Source of the DNA: Candidatus Aminicenantota bacterium
GTDB lineage: Bacteria > Acidobacteriota > Aminicenantia > Aminicenantales > Saccharicenantaceae
Direction of reading: 5' to 3'
DNA: 64,000 bases
NCBI GenBank assembly: GCA_026393975.1
Contig: JAPKZD010000003.1
Span: 19,481-83,480, forward strand
Part shown: in pieces, positions 33,021 to 40,742 of the stretch
Layout: each line of letters opens with the position of its first letter
Position numbering within the stretch: the stretch's first letter is position 1
Made by a program: the position numbers and the translations under genes
Notes under the pieces: generated by a model
Database searches by the model: none
Told to the model about the DNA's origin: nothing
Seen by the model: only the letters and a program-made list of their open reading frames with translations

Positions 33021-33115
33021 GCCGGTCCGAGAGGATTTCTTGTCCGGACATGATCTGTGGGCGCGGTTTTCGCGGTCATTGACAGTGCCGCCCAGCCGGC
33101 GATATAGTCCCGCTA
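33021..33115 (+). repeat. Repeat family B, copy 1, carrying a promoter
   Basis: 95 bp, matched without gaps by 38288-38382 with 6 differences (94% identity). Contains the palindrome GTCCGGAC with a second GTCCG 12 nt upstream, a CGCGG-TTTT-CGCGG direct repeat, and a sigma-70 promoter: TTGACA (33079-33084), 18 nt, TATAGT (33103-33108). In this copy the promoter points at the sensor gene at 33140, whose GGAGG SD follows. Confidence 0.85.
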
Positions 33116-33139
33116 AACGGATTTCCCTCTGGAGGCACC

Positions 33140-33925
33140 ATGACACTCAAGAAGAAGCTGACCTTGGGCTTGGGGTTCTTGTTCCTCATCCTCTTTGTGT
33201 TAGTGATTTTCTATTCCTATTATATCGGCCAGCTCTCGCGCGACGCCGAGAACATTTTGAAAGATAACTACAAATCCCTCGTCTTTTCCAAGAACATGAT
33301 CTCGGCCCTCGAAGACATGCGGACGGCCATCGGCAGCATCGTCTTTAATCCGACCGATGATAAAAGCACGTCCGATTACTACTTGAAGCTCTTTGAAGCC
33401 GGCAGGACTGAATTCGAGACCAACCTCAAGTCCGAAAACGGCAACATCACCGAGATCCATGAAAGGGAATACGTGGATACGGTCAACCAAGGCTATATTC
33501 TGTACACCAATCTTTGCCTTCGGATCGTCAAGGGGGATGGCGGCCGCGCCCTGTATTTCATCGAATACCAGCCGGCCTTTGAAACGCTCAGGCACGCCAT
33601 CAACAACATCAACGATATCAACATGCAGGCGGTCGAGCGGAAAAGCCAGATGGCGAAGCATGATTCGGCCAGGATCATCAGCCTCATGGCCGCTATTGGA
33701 GTGTTTTGTTTGATCCTGGCGTTCGGCTATTTTTGGTACTTCCCGTTTTACATTTCCAACTCGATCTCCTATCTGTCGGGCAGGATGCAGGCGCTCCTGA
33801 AGAAATCCGACATTGTCCTCGATATCAAGACGAATGACGAGACCTTTATTATTTTGCAAGGCATCAACCTGCTGGAGAATAAGCTGGGCGTGAAAGACAA
33901 TAAAGATGCGCTAGAGGTGGACTAA
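33140..33925 (+). CDS. Orphan membrane sensor (four-helix-bundle domain, no output domain)
   Basis: 261 residues: an N-terminal TM helix (about 6-28), a mostly helical extracytoplasmic domain (29-180) like the 4HB_MCP ligand-binding module, a second TM (about 181-203), then a short HAMP-like cytoplasmic tail (YISNSISYLSGRMQALLK) and stop. No kinase, receiver or methyl-accepting domain follows. The sensor part resembles that of the histidine kinase encoded at 44.7-46.5 kb (ITLG-x-G-x-LLVI start and ENYRSV versus DNYKSL at the same place). This suggests a duplicated sensor that may heterodimerise with or modulate that kinase. Lower GC than its neighbours. It has its own promoter in repeat B. 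Confidence 0.7.
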   Translation: MTLKKKLTLGLGFLFLILFVLVIFYSYYIGQLSRDAENILKDNYKSLVFSKNMISALEDMRTAIGSIVFNPTDDKSTSDYYLKLFEAGRTEFETNLKSENGNITEIHEREYVDTVNQGYILYTNLCLRIVKGDGGRALYFIEYQPAFETLRHAINNINDINMQAVERKSQMAKHDSARIISLMAAIGVFCLILAFGYFWYFPFYISNSISYLSGRMQALLKKSDIVLDIKTNDETFIILQGINLLENKLGVKDNKDALEVD

Positions 33926-33993
33926 AATGACCCCGCTCAGTTCGGACTGAACGTTACCGCGTCGGATGATCGCCCGCCCACCCGCCGCCAGGC

Positions 33994-34818
33994 TTAGAAA
34001 GCGAAGGTCAGAGTCGTCCCGAATACCAGGACGCTCGCGAGATGGCCATTGATGTTATACGAATGGCCTTCAATCGTTCTCCTGGCCGCCGCAGAGAGGG
34101 GGAAGTAAAACTGCGTTCCGGCCTGAAGACCGAGGTTCTTGGCCAAAGGAAAGGTCAGCCCGGCTTTGATCATCCCGTCGTGAAAGGCTCGGTACTTTTC
34201 TCCCGCGTAGCTTCCGGCGCTCGGCAGGTAGGTCCTCCAATAATCGGCCGACCCCGAAAAGTAGGCGGCCGAGGCGCCCAGGTCGAGGGTTATCTTTTTT
34301 TTCAGGGCCACGGAATGAGACAGGGATAAAAGGCAATAGGTTCCCGGATACGCATCGATGTCCTGGTAGATCATCAGCGTTGGTTTTCCCGGGACGTCCA
34401 GGCTGGCTCCCATATAAAGCTCCTGCGTTTCGGCCGTGTATTTCGTTCCATAATAAATGAAGCCGGCCGTCAAGCCGAACCGTCCCAAATTGTGCGTATA
34501 AGAGAACGTCAGGTCGGTTTCATTGAAGCTCTTCCGGCCGGGCCTGTCCGGAGCGAAACAGGGAGTGGCCTTTTCCCTCATGTCGATATTGCCCCAAAAA
34601 ATGGCCGAGAATCCTCGGATGGACATAGATAGAACAGGCTCGAAAACGACACTGTCCCTTCCAAGCCGGTATCCCCGGAAGATATAGCGGTTGAAGGTTC
34701 CGACAGAAGCGCTCCCGGTTACCGATGCCGCGACCCCCTCGCCTGACAGGGCAACCGCTAGAGCGGCGGCCAAAAGGAGCACTCGGCCGACGGTACCCAT
34801 TCGCTTAAGTGTATTCAT
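33994..34818 (-). CDS. Outer-membrane beta-barrel protein, unknown function
   Basis: 274 residues with a signal peptide (about 1-31, ending VAA-S) and a body of alternating aromatic/glycine strands (TFNRYIFRGYRLG, FGLTAGFIYYGTKY, KITLDLGASAAYFSG), closing with a terminal TLTFAF that fits the Omp C-terminal phenylalanine rule. About 10-12 strands are likely. The opening NRYIFRGYRLG resembles the TorF/MltA-adjacent outer-membrane families. Codirectional with amt but separated by 36 nt. Substrate or role unknown. Confidence 0.68.
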   Translation of the reverse strand: MNTLKRMGTVGRVLLLAAALAVALSGEGVAASVTGSASVGTFNRYIFRGYRLGRDSVVFEPVLSMSIRGFSAIFWGNIDMREKATPCFAPDRPGRKSFNETDLTFSYTHNLGRFGLTAGFIYYGTKYTAETQELYMGASLDVPGKPTLMIYQDIDAYPGTYCLLSLSHSVALKKKITLDLGASAAYFSGSADYWRTYLPSAGSYAGEKYRAFHDGMIKAGLTFPLAKNLGLQAGTQFYFPLSAAARRTIEGHSYNINGHLASVLVFGTTLTFAF

Positions 34819-34854
34819 GATGGCCCCCCGCCTTTAAAGACTCCTGGTCAAGCA

Positions 34855-36069
34855 TCAATCGGGCATATAGGCTTCTTCCCCGTGGAGGACCGTATCCAAA
34901 CCCATGTTTTCCTCATCGGCCGTGATCCTGACCTTCATGATCTTATTAATGACGAACAGCGCGAAATAAGTGAACGCGAACGCGTAGGCGCTGAAGCCGA
35001 TCACGGCCACGGCCTGTTTGAAGAAAAAGGAGCTTCCTCCAAAGAGAAGGCCATTGGCTCCTCCCGGGTTGACCTTCGTCGTCGCGAAAACCCCGAGGAG
35101 CAGGATTCCGAGTGTCCCTCCGACCCCGTGGACTCCCCAGACATCCAGGGCATCGTCCCACCCCATCCTGTTTTTCCAGGAAATCGCCCCGTAGCAGACG
35201 ATCCCGGCGACAATCCCGATCAGGGCCGAGACAGGGACGGTCACGTAGCCTGCGGCCGGGGTGATCGTCGCGAGGCCGGCGATGGATCCCGTCAGCAATC
35301 CCAGGAACTTGGGTTTTTTCTCAAAGACCCAGGCCATGAGCAGCCAGGTGACGGCGGCGAATGAGGCGGCGGTGTCCGTGTTGAGGAAGGCCAGCGAGGT
35401 GATATGGTCGACGCGGAGCTCGCTCCCGGCGTTAAACCCGTACCACCCGAACCACAGAAGCCCAGTGCCGAGCGCGACTAGGGGAATGCTGTGGGGGCCT
35501 TTCTCGCTGACCTTACGCCGGCCGACGAAGAAAACGGCGGCCAAAGCCGCCATGCCGGCTATGGCATGGACGACAATCCCTCCGGCGAAGTCCAGGACCC
35601 CCCACTTCTGGAGAAGCCCTCCGCCCCAGATCATATGAACGGCCGGAAAGTAAACGAAAAGCAGCCATACTGTCAGGAACACCATGTAGGCCGCGAAACG
35701 GACCCGGTTGGCGAAGGCGCCCGTGATCAGGGCCGGGGTGATGATCGCGAACATCATCTGATACGCGATGAACACGAGGAGCGGGATGTTGTTGGTGGGA
35801 GAGAGAACCATGTCCGGCGTCACCCCGTGCAGGAAGGCCATTTTGAAATTCCCGATGATACCGCCGACGTCGCCGGAAAAACACATGGAGTAGCCGACTG
35901 TGAACCAGAGGACCGAGGTCCAGCCCATGGACAAAAAGCTCTGGATCATGATCGCCAGCACGTTCTTGCGGCCGACAAGCCCTCCATAAAAGAACGCCAG
36001 GCCCGGAGTCATGAGCATGACCAGGCTGGTCGCCACCAGCATGAATCCCGTGTTGCCCGTGTCGAACAT
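34855..36069 (-). CDS. amt: Ammonium transporter (Amt family)
   Basis: 404 residues from the ATG at 36069 (AGGAGG 8 nt upstream; a GTG three codons earlier lies inside that SD). Eleven membrane helices. Hallmarks are TPGLAFFYGGLVGRKN, the first pore histidine in GGIVVHAIAGMAAL and the second in WGVHGVGGTLG. Function: ammonium uptake through the twin-His pore. No PII (glnK) gene is adjacent, which is unusual because amt-glnK pairing is the rule. The C-terminal tail (MGLDTVLHGEEAY) does contain the conserved region that PII contacts. Confidence 0.95.
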   Translation of the reverse strand: MFDTGNTGFMLVATSLVMLMTPGLAFFYGGLVGRKNVLAIMIQSFLSMGWTSVLWFTVGYSMCFSGDVGGIIGNFKMAFLHGVTPDMVLSPTNNIPLLVFIAYQMMFAIITPALITGAFANRVRFAAYMVFLTVWLLFVYFPAVHMIWGGGLLQKWGVLDFAGGIVVHAIAGMAALAAVFFVGRRKVSEKGPHSIPLVALGTGLLWFGWYGFNAGSELRVDHITSLAFLNTDTAASFAAVTWLLMAWVFEKKPKFLGLLTGSIAGLATITPAAGYVTVPVSALIGIVAGIVCYGAISWKNRMGWDDALDVWGVHGVGGTLGILLLGVFATTKVNPGGANGLLFGGSSFFFKQAVAVIGFSAYAFAFTYFALFVINKIMKVRITADEENMGLDTVLHGEEAYMPD

Positions 36070-36221
36070 TTCAGACACCTCCTCTTTAGATTCGCGCAGG
36101 CGCCGAGGAAAACATCTGAAATCTACGGCAAGGACGGCCGGGACGACAATCGGGGAAAACGGATGTTGCCGCTTCGAAAAACCTGAACCCCGGGCTAGTG
36201 AAAAACGGTCGGGCCGGAGGT

Positions 36222-36869
36222 TTAAAGGGAGGTAATGCCTTCCCGGATGGCATACTTGGTGAGCTCGGCCACGCTGTGGATGTCCAGCTTCTCCATGATT
36301 TGGGCCCGGTAGGTTTCCACGGTCTTGACGCTGACCCCCAGGCGGGCCGCGATTTCTTTCGTGGACAAGCCCTCGGATAGAGATTGAAGGACCTCCCGCT
36401 CCCGAGGCGTCAGGACGGAAAAGACCCCTGAGCCCGTTTTCTCAAGATGGCGGATATAGTCCTTGATCACCAGGTCGGCAATGGACGCGCTCAGGTAGCA
36501 CTGTCCTTTCATTACGGTGCGGATGGCGGCGGTGAGCTCATCGAAGGCCGATTCTTTCAATAAGTAGCCCACCGCTCCGCTCTTGAGCGCTTCGGCAATG
36601 TAGCGGCCGTCCCTGTGCATGGAGAGGGCGATGACCTTCATCCGGGGATTCGCCTCCAGAATTCGACGAGTGGCATCGATGCCGTTTAACCCGGGCAGGG
36701 AGATGTCCATGATGACGAGGTCGGGTGAGAGGTCCGCGGCCAGGCGGACCGCGGACAGCCCATCGGCGGCCTGTCCGATCACTTTAAGGGCTGAATTTTT
36801 TTCGAGAAGGCTGCGCAGGCCGTCCACGATAATTTTATGGTCGTCGGCGATGAGGATCCGGACAATCAC
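36222..36869 (-). CDS. NarL/FixJ-type response regulator
   Basis: 215 residues. Receiver (about 3-120) with acceptor Asp in DLVIMDISLPG and the conserved Lys in LLKESAFDE; LuxR-type helix-turn-helix at the C-terminus (LTPREREVLQSLSEGLSTKEIAARLGVSVKTVETYRAQIMEKL). The start is GTG at 36869 (GGAGG 3 nt upstream) and overlaps the kinase stop as GTGA. Cytoplasmic transcription factor paired with the adjacent HisKA_3 kinase. Confidence 0.94.
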   Translation of the reverse strand: MIVRILIADDHKIIVDGLRSLLEKNSALKVIGQAADGLSAVRLAADLSPDLVIMDISLPGLNGIDATRRILEANPRMKVIALSMHRDGRYIAEALKSGAVGYLLKESAFDELTAAIRTVMKGQCYLSASIADLVIKDYIRHLEKTGSGVFSVLTPREREVLQSLSEGLSTKEIAARLGVSVKTVETYRAQIMEKLDIHSVAELTKYAIREGITSL

Positions 36870-38260
36870 GGTCCTCCTCCAGTCCCCGCGCCGCCGGCCA
36901 GAGGCACATCCAGGGTGAACGCGGCCCCCCGGCCTGATGAAGAAGAAACGCTGAGGGCGCCGCCCAGGACTCTCAGACGCTCTCTTATGCTGAATAAACC
37001 AAACCTTCCATGATCATCCATCGTCGCCTCTTCGCGGGAGACGTCAATACCCTTGCCATCGTCCCGGACCTCGACCCTAAGCGCCGCCGGCAGCCGCGCC
37101 AGGTGGACGTGCACGGAAGAGGCGCGAGCATGCTTAGCGGCGTTCAAGAGGAGCTCTTGGACCGAACGAAATATGGTGATCTGGATATCGTCGGGAACGG
37201 GAGGCCCCGATCCCTCGGATGTCATCTCCGCCCGGAGCCCGTGTTTTTTTTGAAACTGCCGGCAGAGCCACTGCAGGGCCGGTTCCAGGCCCAAATCATA
37301 GAGCACGGGAGGACTGATATCGAAGGTTAGGGTCCGGGTGCTTTGGATGGTCTGGTCCAGGAGTTCGAGCGTATCTTCGATGTCGTTTTCCATGCCGCTG
37401 AACGTGGCATTGCTCTGCATCTGCCGGAGGCGGGCCCGGATCACGGCCAGCGCCTGGCCGATATGATCATGAAGGTTGGAGGCGATGGACCGGCGTTCCC
37501 GTTCTTCCGCCAGGGTCAGTTCCGTCGCCAGGCGTCTGAGCTGGGCTTGGGAATGCTTGATCACCTGCTCCGCCCTTAAACGCTCGGAAATCTCGTCCCG
37601 AAGGGTCTGGTTCATCCGCTCGAGGTCGGCGGTCCGGTCCCAGACTTGACGTTCCAGATCATTGTAGGCGTTCCTGGCCTTTTCCTGGGCAGCCTGACGA
37701 TCGAAATAAGATGCCAGCATCTGAGCCAGCGATTGAATGAGCGCCCGCTCCTCCTTCAGGAAAGGGCCTTCGAAAATCATCGGTCTTTCCTCAAGGTAAA
37801 CGACCTCGATCAGGCCCCCGGCTCCTTCACCGGCGGAGAACGCGGCGGTCTGCGACCAGGGGGTTCGGCGGAAGTTGGGCGTCGCCGTTTCGGCGGAGCT
37901 GAGGCTGATCTTGGCGGCGGTAATTTCCGGATACTGCCAGGCCGGGGGCAGGAGGGCGACAATCTCCCCTAAGATAATCGCCGGCGTTCTTCCGGCGTAC
38001 TCGAGGACGCGGGCCGCTCCGTGGAGCGCGGTCAACTCCTTGACACGTTCTTTGAGCGCCCAGACGACCTTGTCTTTTTCCCCGGCGTTCTTATCAAAGG
38101 GATTCCGAGGATTAATGAGGGAGGACATAACCGGATTCATTGTATGTTTGGGCGTCGGAAATATCAAGCTGAGTCCAATACCCTGATCCCCACGATACTT
38201 GCCGAGAGCCAACGCGGCACCGGCTGTGTGCTTCCCGTCCTCTTCATTGCTCACGACCAT
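36866..38260 (-). CDS. NarX-type (HisKA_3) sensor histidine kinase with GAF-like domain
   Basis: About 464 residues, soluble (no membrane segment). A GAF-like sensor region (about 65-190) and a coiled coil precede HisKA_3 with phospho-acceptor His in RRSIASNLHDHIGQAL, then HATPase motifs ELLLNAAKHA, DDGKGID and GRFGLFSIRERL. Pairs with the downstream NarL-type regulator by GTGA overlap. The start is uncertain: ATGs at 38260, 38140 and 38128 all lack a good SD. The cytosolic sensor and location between amt and kdp suggest a metabolic signal, but nothing fixes the ligand. Confidence 0.88.
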   Translation of the reverse strand: MVVSNEEDGKHTAGAALALGKYRGDQGIGLSLIFPTPKHTMNPVMSSLINPRNPFDKNAGEKDKVVWALKERVKELTALHGAARVLEYAGRTPAIILGEIVALLPPAWQYPEITAAKISLSSAETATPNFRRTPWSQTAAFSAGEGAGGLIEVVYLEERPMIFEGPFLKEERALIQSLAQMLASYFDRQAAQEKARNAYNDLERQVWDRTADLERMNQTLRDEISERLRAEQVIKHSQAQLRRLATELTLAEERERRSIASNLHDHIGQALAVIRARLRQMQSNATFSGMENDIEDTLELLDQTIQSTRTLTFDISPPVLYDLGLEPALQWLCRQFQKKHGLRAEMTSEGSGPPVPDDIQITIFRSVQELLLNAAKHARASSVHVHLARLPAALRVEVRDDGKGIDVSREEATMDDHGRFGLFSIRERLRVLGGALSVSSSSGRGAAFTLDVPLAGGAGTGGGP

Positions 38261-38287
38261 CAATCCGTAGCTCTCATCGCCTTCTTA

Positions 38288-38382
38288 GCCGGTCCGAGAG
38301 GATTTCTTGTCCGGACATAATCTGCGGGCGCAGTTTTCGCGGTTATTGACAGTGCCGCCCAGCCGGCGATATTGTTCCGCTA
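38288..38382 (+). repeat. Repeat family B, copy 2
   Basis: Gap-free partner of 33021-33115 (89 of 95 identical). Its promoter boxes are kept: TTGACA (38346-38351), 18 nt, TATTGT (38370-38375). Here the promoter faces into the 3' end of the kdpD-like gene on the opposite strand, so any transcript would be antisense to it. It fills most of the gap between the NarX-type kinase and the kdpD-like gene. Confidence 0.85.
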
Positions 38383-38458
38383 TGGACAGGAGGGTGAATT
38401 CAGCGCCAAGGGCGGGAATCCCTACGCAGCGGAAAAAGGAAACTCTTATCATTGGAAC

Positions 38459-40141
38459 TCAAGATTCGCCGCGGCTTTCCCGTTCTTTGATGGCGCCCAT
38501 CGCTTCCTCGGGCGTTCTGGCGGCAAGGAGTTTCTGGAGGAATATCCGGTTTTGGGCGGCCCGGCTGACCAAGGCCAGGAGCTTCACCTGGGCGTCCGGG
38601 CTACGGGCCGGGGACAGGATCAGAAAGACGACCTCGACCGGCTTTAAGGTCGCCACATCGGAGATCCCCTTCTTGGTCAGCCCCAAAGCGATGATGGGGG
38701 CCCCCAGGTCCTTCACCCGGACGTGAGGGAAGGCCACGCCTTCATTGAAGAACGTCGAGCCCTGAGCTTCCCTTTTCAAAATGTCTTCGAGCAGGATTTC
38801 CTCGTCCGTGATCCCCGATTTTTGTCCCACGGCCGAGGCAAGAGCCCGGAGAACGACGGACTTGGGGACGGGCTCGTCCCAGATCCGGATGCGCTGTCCG
38901 GTGATCCAGCGGCTGAGCAGGAGGTGGTCCATCACTTCCGTTGTCTTGGCCTCCCGTGGCCGCGCCGATTCGGCCGCCTCTGGAGATCGCGGCGGCATCC
39001 GGCGGTCGGGGAGAGGCTCCTCGCAGGTGTCCAGGACGATGACGCTCACCCCCCGGGCGTTCCGGACGAGGGTTTCGATCACGGTCTTGTTGCGCCCGAT
39101 TCTCTTCCATAGGGGCCGCGACCGGGAATTCCCGACGACGATGTGGCCCACCCGGTACTCTTTGGCGAACCGCAGGATCGTATCGGCGATATCCTGTCCC
39201 TTGTAGGTGAAGACCATGGCGCCCAGCTGTTTGGCCAGGGTCAGCGTTTCCGACAGGTTGCGCTGGACACCGGCGTCGATGACCGTGGCCTCTTCGGCGG
39301 GCGTCTGGACGTAAACCGCGTACCAGTTCCGGTTGAGCTTTCCCGCCAGCCGGGAGCCATAGCGCAGGAGCCTGTTGCTGTTTGGGCCGTGCGAGCTGAG
39401 ACAGACCATGACCTGGTCCGAGGCGGCCCCCTGGTCCTCCTCCGCCTCCCGCCGGCGGAGGTCGATCTGGGCGGCAAGCTCGCGGAGGGTCAGTTCCCGG
39501 AGCTTCTCCAGGTTCGCCGGTTTGAAAAAATTCGCCAGAGCCGTGTCGATGCGCTCGGCCGGGTAAACCTTGCCCTCCTGGAGGCGCCTGCGGAGGTCCT
39601 CCGTGGCCAGGTCGACATCGACGATCTGGTCCGCTTCGGCCAGCACGGAATCGGGGAGGCGCTCCCGGACCTTGACGCCGATGGACGTCTCGACGACGTT
39701 GTACAGGCTTTCCAAGTGCTGGACGTTCAGGGTGCTGATGACGTGGATCCCGGCCGCGAGGATTTCCTGGACGTCCTCATACCGTTTCGCGTTGCGGCTG
39801 CCCGGGGCGTTCGTGTGGGCCAGCTCGTCGACGAGCGCCACCTGGGGACGGCGGGCGATCACGGCTTCCACATCCATCTCTTCCAGGGCGATGCCGTGAT
39901 AGTCCTGGCACTTTCTCGGTACCGTCTCCAATCCCTGGGCCAGGTTGACGATATCGGCCCGACCGTGCGTTTCGAGAAGTCCGATGACGACGTCGATGCC
40001 GTCGCTTTTTAGCCGGTGGCCCTCCTGGAGCATCTGGTAGGTCTTGCCCACCCCGGCGCTATAGCCGAGGTAAACCTTCAGCCGTCCGCGCCCGGAGAGG
40101 CGGATCAACCGGAGAAAGGCGTTGGCTCTATCGTCCGACAT
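38459..40141 (-). CDS. Kinase-less KdpD: KdpD N-domain + USP domain fused to a PTS EIIA domain
   Basis: 560 residues. The KdpD N-terminal domain (about 18-228) has the Walker-A-like GYSAGVGKT and ALVDELAHTNAPGSRN. A universal-stress-protein domain follows (about 240-370, ending IVVGNSRSRPLWKRIGRN). In place of the four TM helices and histidine kinase of normal KdpD comes a linker and a fructose/mannitol-type EIIA domain (about 415-560) with putative phospho-histidine H473 in GVAFPHVRV. Inference: a soluble adaptor linking potassium/ATP status and the phosphotransferase system to Kdp control. It overlaps kdpC by 14 nt and closes the operon. There is no kdpE here. Confidence 0.9.
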   Translation of the reverse strand: MSDDRANAFLRLIRLSGRGRLKVYLGYSAGVGKTYQMLQEGHRLKSDGIDVVIGLLETHGRADIVNLAQGLETVPRKCQDYHGIALEEMDVEAVIARRPQVALVDELAHTNAPGSRNAKRYEDVQEILAAGIHVISTLNVQHLESLYNVVETSIGVKVRERLPDSVLAEADQIVDVDLATEDLRRRLQEGKVYPAERIDTALANFFKPANLEKLRELTLRELAAQIDLRRREAEEDQGAASDQVMVCLSSHGPNSNRLLRYGSRLAGKLNRNWYAVYVQTPAEEATVIDAGVQRNLSETLTLAKQLGAMVFTYKGQDIADTILRFAKEYRVGHIVVGNSRSRPLWKRIGRNKTVIETLVRNARGVSVIVLDTCEEPLPDRRMPPRSPEAAESARPREAKTTEVMDHLLLSRWITGQRIRIWDEPVPKSVVLRALASAVGQKSGITDEEILLEDILKREAQGSTFFNEGVAFPHVRVKDLGAPIIALGLTKKGISDVATLKPVEVVFLILSPARSPDAQVKLLALVSRAAQNRIFLQKLLAARTPEEAMGAIKERESRGES

Positions 40142-40721
40142 CGCGAACTCCGTCGAGCGCCAGGTTCAACCTCAAGACGTTCACGCGCGGTTGCCCCAGG
40201 ATGCCGAGGGTCCGGCCCGCGGTGTACGCTTCGACCAGTTCCAGGATCTTTGCCTCGGGAACGCCCCGCGCTCTGGCCACCCGGCCGGCCTGGAGATGGG
40301 CGTTCTCCGGGGAAATATGGGGGTCGAGGCCGCTCCCCGAAGATGTGACCGCATCGGCGGGGACCAGGGCGTTCGGGGGGAGCCCGTTTTCCGCTCGGTA
40401 CGCGGCCACCCGCCTCTCGACCTCATCCACCAGGTTTTTCGATAGGGGGCCGAGGTTCGTTCCCCCGGACCGCTCGGCGTCGTAGCCCCGACCCGCGGCC
40501 GACGGACGCGGATGAAAATACTGGGGGGATGAAAACTCCTGGCCTATCAGGCTCGACCCCAGGACGGTGCCGTCCCGCGTGACCAGAGAGCCGTCGGCCT
40601 TTCCGGGAAACAGGCCGTGGGCGAGGACCCACGCGGTCAGAGGATAGAGGCCGCACAGAATGACGGCCAAAGCCAGAACGGCCAGAAACGACGTCCTGAG
40701 TTCCGTGATCCAATTTCTCAT
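40128..40721 (-). CDS. kdpC: Potassium-transporting ATPase subunit C
   Basis: 197 residues with one N-terminal TM helix (about 12-35, VLALAVILCGLYPLTAWVLA) and the KdpC signature region QEFSSPQYFHPRPSAAG, then DAVTSSGSGLDPHISPENA. Function: membrane-anchored subunit of the KdpFABC high-affinity potassium pump, associated with KdpB and KdpA. It lies 21 nt after kdpB and overlaps the kdpD-like gene. Confidence 0.97.
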   Translation of the reverse strand: MRNWITELRTSFLAVLALAVILCGLYPLTAWVLAHGLFPGKADGSLVTRDGTVLGSSLIGQEFSSPQYFHPRPSAAGRGYDAERSGGTNLGPLSKNLVDEVERRVAAYRAENGLPPNALVPADAVTSSGSGLDPHISPENAHLQAGRVARARGVPEAKILELVEAYTAGRTLGILGQPRVNVLRLNLALDGVRDVGR

Positions 40722-40742
40722 CTCCGCGCGTCCTCTTTCATG

